Source: Acidobacteriota bacterium
GTDB lineage: Bacteria; Acidobacteriota; Vicinamibacteria; Vicinamibacterales; UBA8438
Assembly (NCBI GenBank): GCA_009838525.1
Contig: VXRJ01000018.1
Location: forward strand, 62,001 to 126,000
Length of the DNA stretch: 64,000 nucleotides
Direction of reading: 5' to 3'
Shown one piece after another: positions 59,623-64,000 of the stretch. The position numbers were made by a program, and so were the translations under genes. Under the pieces are notes generated by a model that saw only the letters and a program-made list of their open reading frames with translations, was not told where the DNA came from and did not search any database. Position 1 is the stretch's first letter, and each line of letters begins with the position of its first letter.

Positions 59623-60459
59623 CTATCGTGGCCGCGCCCCGGCCTCCGGCAGCTCGCCCCGCAGGCGCAGATAGAAACGCAGCAGGGGGAGCCAGCGGGG
59701 GTGATGCTTGGCGTAGAAGGCAAGGTGGCTTCGCCGGTAGGCATCGCGAGTGGCGTCCGGATTCGTGCTGCCGGACCGGCCCCGGCGATGAATGACTTCC
59801 GACTCCGGCGTATAGAGAATGCGTCCGCCGGCCGCCCGCAGGGCGGCGCACAAGTCGACGTCTTCCGCGTAGAGGAAGTAGCGCTCGTCCAGCCAGGCCG
59901 CCGCGTCGCCCGCCGAGCGGCGCACCAGGAGGCAGGCGCCGCTCACCCAGTCCGGATGGTGTTCCCGTGCCGCCAGCCGTGCGATCCGCCGGCGCAGCCA
60001 GCCGGGGCCGCGCGCAAGGATGCGGACGCGGCACTTCTGCCGTGCTTCGTTCCAGGGTGACATCATGCGGCCGAATGACAGCTCCAGGGCGCCGTCCGCG
60101 CCGATCAGGCGGGGGCCGGCGGCGACGGCGGCGGCATCGGCGTCGAGCCGGGCGATGAGACGGTCCAGGCTGCCCGGCGGGACTACGGTGTCGCTGTTCA
60201 GCAGCAGCACGAGGTCGCTTGCCGTCGCGCGGATACCGGCGTTGTTCGCGGCCGCGAAGCCGGCGTTGCGTCCCATCGCGATCACGTCGACCGTCGGCCA
60301 GGTGTCACGCACCGCCGCCGCGCTTCCGTCGGTCGAGGCATTGTCCACCACGACGATTCGGTGGGTTGCCGCCGGCGGCGCGTCGTGCAGCGACTGCAGG
60401 CAGTCGCACAGATCGCCGCACGTGTTGTAGCTGACGATGACGATCGCGAGGCGTGTCAT
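59623..60459 (-). CDS. Glycosyltransferase family 2 (rhamnosyltransferase-like)
   Basis: The 278-residue GT-A enzyme begins with LAIVIVSYNTCGDL, has VVDNASTDGSA and LLNSDT (acidic metal site), and the YAEDVDLC acceptor-side Glu-Asp. It resembles WbbL-type rhamnosyltransferases. It starts at the ATG at 60457-60459, four bases into the preceding gene's end (ATGA overlap). Its C-terminus is basic. The sugar is unknown. Confidence 0.88.
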   Translation of the reverse strand: MTRLAIVIVSYNTCGDLCDCLQSLHDAPPAATHRIVVVDNASTDGSAAAVRDTWPTVDVIAMGRNAGFAAANNAGIRATASDLVLLLNSDTVVPPGSLDRLIARLDADAAAVAAGPRLIGADGALELSFGRMMSPWNEARQKCRVRILARGPGWLRRRIARLAAREHHPDWVSGACLLVRRSAGDAAAWLDERYFLYAEDVDLCAALRAAGGRILYTPESEVIHRRGRSGSTNPDATRDAYRRSHLAFYAKHHPRWLPLLRFYLRLRGELPEAGARPR

Positions 60460-61637
60460 CGGGCCCGCTCCGCCGCGACCCCTTCGAGCACCCCCAGGGT
60501 GGCGGCGGCCGCCCGCCGCCACGTGTAGCGGGCGAGAGTTGCTTCGCGCCGCGCCAGGAGGGCGGCACGTGCCGACGGACTGGTCAGCAGGTCGACCATG
60601 ACCGCGGCGATGGCGTCCGGATCGCCGATGGGCACGTAGCGCACGGCATCGCCGTACACCTCCCGCGCCACCGGGATGTCGCCGACGACGGCCGGCACGC
60701 CGGCGGCGAGCGCTTCCAGCGGCGTAAGGCCGAACCCCTCGTATTCCGAGAGCCAGGCGAAAAGCGTGGCCCGGCGGTAGAGGGTTGCGAGGGCGCGGTC
60801 ATCCACGTAGTCGAGGCAGGTTACGCGGTCGGCGACGCCGGCCGCGTCCGCACTCCAGTCCAGATCCTCCGGCGGATACGTCCGATCCGGCCCCACGATG
60901 GTCAGGTGCGCGGCCGGAACCCGTTTCGCCACCCGCGCGAACGCGGCGACCAGCAGTGGCAGGTTCCGGCGCGTGAAGCGGGCTCCTGCATACAGTACGA
61001 GCGGACCGTCGGCCGGATCCGCCGGATGCCACGGCCCCACCCCGGCATCGTCGTCCGAAGCGCCGGTGCTCTCCGTTTCTGCGGGTGGGGTGGCGGGGGT
61101 GGCCACGCCGTTCGAAACCACATGGACGCGGGACGGATCCACGGCATAACCGTCGACAATCTCCCGTCGGGAGCACTCGGACACGGTTACGATGGCGCGG
61201 GCGGCGCGGGCCGATTGGCGGGCGAGCCAGCGGCGGCGCAGTCCCTCGCGTGGCCCGAACCACTCCGGGTGGGTCTCGAACGAAATGTCATGCAGCGTGA
61301 CCGCTCTCGGGGCGGCAAGGGCGAGCGGCACCGAGTAGGCGGGCCCGAAGAATACATCGACGCGATCCGTGGCGGCCCGGCGCGCAAGCGCCGTCTGCTC
61401 CCACCAGGCGCCGCCGCTGCCCGGCACCCGCACGATGGCCATGCGGGCTCCCTCCGAAGCACGTTCCTCGTCCTCCGCCGGACCCAACGCGTCCGACGCG
61501 TCCGCCGGTGCATAGACCAGCATCTCGTGTTCCGCGGCCGCCGGCATTCGTGTCCATTCCCGGCAGAGATTTACCAGATAGCGTCCAACGCCAGTCGTCT
61601 GGCCAAGCAACTCGCGGCCGTCGATGCCGATCCTCAT
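60456..61637 (-). CDS. Glycosyltransferase family 4
   Basis: The 393-residue GT-B enzyme opens MRIGIDGRELLGQTTGVGRYLV, contains TVSECSRREIVDGYAV, LYAGARFTRRNLPLLVAAF and the donor motif EYEGFGLTPLEALAAGVPAVV. A variable Glu/Pro-rich insert near residue 190 is not conserved. It overlaps genes at both ends by four bases, in a run of three coupled glycosyltransferase genes. The sugar specificity is unknown. Confidence 0.9.
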   Translation of the reverse strand: MRIGIDGRELLGQTTGVGRYLVNLCREWTRMPAAAEHEMLVYAPADASDALGPAEDEERASEGARMAIVRVPGSGGAWWEQTALARRAATDRVDVFFGPAYSVPLALAAPRAVTLHDISFETHPEWFGPREGLRRRWLARQSARAARAIVTVSECSRREIVDGYAVDPSRVHVVSNGVATPATPPAETESTGASDDDAGVGPWHPADPADGPLVLYAGARFTRRNLPLLVAAFARVAKRVPAAHLTIVGPDRTYPPEDLDWSADAAGVADRVTCLDYVDDRALATLYRRATLFAWLSEYEGFGLTPLEALAAGVPAVVGDIPVAREVYGDAVRYVPIGDPDAIAAVMVDLLTSPSARAALLARREATLARYTWRRAAAATLGVLEGVAAERAR

Positions 61638-62770
61638 CCGACGCCTCGGGCTGCAACCGCCTCCCGGTACGTCTTGCACAGGGCGCGTGCCGACGCCTCC
61701 CAGGTGAACTCGCGCACTTGCTCATACCCACGCGCGACGCAGCGTTCGGCAAGCGCGTCGTCGGTGATGATGCGATCGAGTGCGCCGGCGAGCGCTTCGG
61801 TGTCGTCCGGGTCCACGATCAGGCCGGCGTCGCCGACGACCTCGGGCAGCGCGCCCCGATTGGAAGCCACCACCGGAACACCGCATGCCATCGCCTCGAG
61901 GACCGGGAGTCCGAAGCCTTCGTCAAAGGAAACCAGGGCCAGGGCGCGGGCGCCGGCGTAGAGTTGGTCGCGCGTCGGACCGTCGACGTAGCCGGTGAAG
62001 CGAATCCGCCCGGCGAGGGGCGGCCTGTCGCAACGCGTGCGCCAGTCGGGCGCCGGGCCGTCGGGCATCGCGCCGGCGAGCACCAGCGGCGGAACCTCCG
62101 GCCGGAGCTGCACGAGCCGCGCGTAGGCGTCGATCAGGCCGGCGACGTTCTTGCGCGCCGCCAGGGTGCCCACGAAGAGCAGGTGCCCGTCCGCCGGGAT
62201 CGAGGCGCGCGGGGCGAGGTCGGGTGCGCCATGGCGGCAGATTGCGATCCGTCCGGGCGGCACTTCCAGGCGCCGGGCCACCTCGCCCGCGGTCCATGCC
62301 GACGGGACGACGATGCGGTCGGCCCGATGGGCATGCTGTCGCACGAGTCGCGGGTAGTCACGGCGCGCTTCGCGCTCGGTCCGTTCCGGGTGATCGAGAA
62401 AGTCGAGGTCATGGATGGTGACCACGCACGCCGCGTCGCGCGACGGGATCAGGAGGGGTTCGGGGGAGTGCACCACGTCGAAAGCGCTGCCGGCGAGCAT
62501 CTCGATCGGCGGCCACTCCATCCGGCGCCACGCACGGTTCAGCGTCCGGAACGGAATGCGCCGGTCAATCCATCCGACCCCGTCGGGAAGCGGATCGGCG
62601 CTATCGGCGAGGCGGTCGCGCCAGGAGGCGCTGAAGACGGTCAATTCGACCCGTTCGCCGGCATCGTCCGATGTCGGGAGGCGGGAAAGTGCGCCGACCG
62701 CCTGGTGCACGAATTCGCCCACCCCTGTCCGTCGACGGAGGGCCGGCCGATAGTCGATCAGGACGCGCAC
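61634..62770 (-). CDS. Glycosyltransferase family 4
   Basis: The 378-residue GT-B enzyme starts with GTG at 62768-62770, reading MRVLIDYRPALRRRTGVGEFV, and includes IVPSAWTAGEVARRLEV, LFVGTLAARKNVAGLIDAY and SFDEGFGLPVLEAMACGVPVVA. It is the first gene of the minus-strand glycosyltransferase run and is divergent from ugd. No clear ribosome-binding site precedes the GTG. Four-base overlap couples it to the next gene. Confidence 0.9.
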   Translation of the reverse strand: MRVLIDYRPALRRRTGVGEFVHQAVGALSRLPTSDDAGERVELTVFSASWRDRLADSADPLPDGVGWIDRRIPFRTLNRAWRRMEWPPIEMLAGSAFDVVHSPEPLLIPSRDAACVVTIHDLDFLDHPERTEREARRDYPRLVRQHAHRADRIVVPSAWTAGEVARRLEVPPGRIAICRHGAPDLAPRASIPADGHLLFVGTLAARKNVAGLIDAYARLVQLRPEVPPLVLAGAMPDGPAPDWRTRCDRPPLAGRIRFTGYVDGPTRDQLYAGARALALVSFDEGFGLPVLEAMACGVPVVASNRGALPEVVGDAGLIVDPDDTEALAGALDRIITDDALAERCVARGYEQVREFTWEASARALCKTYREAVAARGVG

Positions 62771-62844
62771 GCTGGCCGCGATGGTACCATCTGGTCGCCT
62801 GGGTACGGCGAGGCGGCCCGGCGTGCGCGGAGGATGGACGGTCG

Positions 62845-64000
62845 ATGAAACTGGCGGTGGTTGGAAGCGGGTATGTCGGTCTGGTGGTGGGGGCGTGTCT
62901 GGCCGAAAACGGTAACGAAGTGGCCTGTGTCGATAACAACGCGGCGAAGATCGCCATGCTCGACCGGGGGGAAATCCCCATTTACGAACCCGGCCTCGAG
63001 GAGCTGGTCCGCCGCAACCGGGCGGAGAAGCGCCTCCACTTCACGACGATGCTTGCCGGCGCCGTCCGGGAGGCGCAACTGGTCTTCATTGCTGTCGGGA
63101 CGCCGCCGGGGGAGGATGGATCGGCCGATCTGACGCATGTTCTGGAGGTGGCTCGCGCCGTGGCAAGGGCGCTTCGCGGGTACACCGTCGTCGTCACGAA
63201 GAGCACCGTGCCGGTGGGCACCGCCCGGCGAGTGCGTGAAGCGATGGCGGCCGAGACCGACGAGCCGTTCAGCGTCGTCAGCAATCCGGAGTTTCTGAAG
63301 CAGGGGGCGGCGATCGACGATTTCATGCGGCCCGACCGAGTGGTGGTCGGCGCCGAGGACGATCGGGCGGCGACGTTGATGCGGCAGTTGTATGCGCCCT
63401 TCACCCGGACCGGCGCGCCGATCCTGGTGATGGACTGCGCAAGCGCCGAGTTGAGCAAGTACGCGGCGAACGCCATGCTGGCGACCCGCGTGTCGTTCAT
63501 GAACGAGATCGCCAATGTCTGCGAGCTGGTCGGAGCCGATGTGGACGAAGTGCGGGGCGTCGTCGCTACGGACCGCCGGATCGGCAGCTCGTTCCTCTTT
63601 CCCGGGATCGGCTACGGGGGCAGTTGTTTTCCCAAGGACGTGCGCGCGTTGGTCAACTCGGCGCGTGACGCCGGCTACGACTGCCGCATCATCGAGGCGG
63701 TCGAAGCGGTCAACGACACGCAGAAGCTGCGAATAGTCGCCAAGGTCCGCGAGCACTTCGGGTCGCTGGAGGGAAAGACCATCGCCGTCTGGGGGTTGGC
63801 GTTCAAGCCGCGCACCGACGACATGCGCGAGGCGCCGTCGATTCCGACAATCTCGGGTCTGCTCGATGCCGGCGCGCGCGTACAGGCGTACGACCCGGAG
63901 GCGGAGCAGACCGCCCGCGCGATCTTCGGTGACCGGATCGTGTATGCGCCGCACAGCTACGACGCGCTCCAGGCCGCCGATGCGCTCGCCATCGTGACCG
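62845..64000 (+). CDS. ugd: UDP-glucose 6-dehydrogenase (3' end outside window)
   Basis: The frame begins at ATG 62845 after GGAGG and is still open at base 64000, so about 385 codons are visible. It has the NAD motif VVGSGYVGLVVGACLA, CVDNN, GTPPGEDGSADL, TKSTVPVGT, NPEFLKQGAAIDDF, the catalytic Cys261 in GYGGSCFPKD, and WGLAFKPRTDDMREAPS. It oxidises UDP-glucose to UDP-glucuronate with two NAD. Together with uxs at 54901 it would provide UDP-xylose for the locus. The C-terminal 50 or so residues are expected beyond the window. Confidence 0.95.
   Translation, partial: MKLAVVGSGYVGLVVGACLAENGNEVACVDNNAAKIAMLDRGEIPIYEPGLEELVRRNRAEKRLHFTTMLAGAVREAQLVFIAVGTPPGEDGSADLTHVLEVARAVARALRGYTVVVTKSTVPVGTARRVREAMAAETDEPFSVVSNPEFLKQGAAIDDFMRPDRVVVGAEDDRAATLMRQLYAPFTRTGAPILVMDCASAELSKYAANAMLATRVSFMNEIANVCELVGADVDEVRGVVATDRRIGSSFLFPGIGYGGSCFPKDVRALVNSARDAGYDCRIIEAVEAVNDTQKLRIVAKVREHFGSLEGKTIAVWGLAFKPRTDDMREAPSIPTISGLLDAGARVQAYDPEAEQTARAIFGDRIVYAPHSYDALQAADALAIVT

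Noticed and set aside
1-64000. CRISPR arrays, integrated phage or intact insertion sequences
   Set aside because: No short regularly spaced repeats, phage structural genes or full transposases were found; only one IS3 scar is present.

Overview
The window reads as a chromosomal segment of a high-GC Acidobacteriota bacterium, most likely from the Vicinamibacteria. The main taxonomic clues are a protein of the VWFA-related acidobacterial family (42852-44192), the abundance of secreted PQQ-type dehydrogenases, the DUF1592/DUF1552 pair, and Tat-signal secreted proteins of unknown function. Genes are tightly packed, with frequent 1- or 4-base start/stop overlaps. No rRNA, CRISPR array, prophage or intact insertion sequence was seen, and no convincing intrinsic terminator.

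Region 1 (1-20.6 kb) is a patchwork of secreted catabolic genes and accessory cassettes. It holds a secreted ACHEGN-motif protein with a PQQ dehydrogenase, a T5orf172/PIN pair behind a palindromic promoter, and an epoxide-hydrolase-like enzyme. Next come a JmjC/Cupin_4 oxygenase divergent from a tiny acidic Tat-signal protein and a PepSY membrane protein, tRNA-Lys(UUU), and a carbamoyltransferase-SxtJ-DUF5989 cassette facing an SGNH hydrolase. An AbiE toxin-antitoxin operon with two 23-bp operators follows, then an IS3 scar, an aldo/keto reductase and PQQ dehydrogenase bracketed by 36-bp direct repeats, a VapBC pair, a second ACHEGN protein, a frameshifted hydrolase relic and a DEAD-box helicase.

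Region 2 (20.6-38.5 kb) is catabolic and secretory. It has a nucleoside deaminase and a linalool dehydratase/isomerase-like protein divergent from a gamma-glutamyltransferase / cytochrome P450 / PQQ dehydrogenase / binding-lipoprotein run. A coupled ankyrin / DUF1592 cytochrome-like / DUF1552 run follows, then two further ACHEGN proteins, a periplasmic metallo-hydrolase and a DUF2911 lipoprotein.

Region 3 (38.5-54.9 kb) is mostly housekeeping: arginase, hemY and hemE; a VWFA protein; a penicillin-binding carboxypeptidase; trxB; iscS-mnmA, whose product thiolates tRNAs such as the tRNA-Lys(UUU) encoded here; a bactofilin; a SAM hydrolase; and the overlapping run acyl-CoA dehydrogenase, glpX, tsaC-like, TPR/SLH lipoprotein, pgsA.

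Region 4 (54.9-64 kb) is an exopolysaccharide locus. UDP-glucose dehydrogenase and UDP-xylose synthase would supply UDP-glucuronate and UDP-xylose, an initiating sugar-phosphate transferase starts the lipid-linked chain, and five glycosyltransferases extend it. No flippase or polymerase is visible before the window ends.
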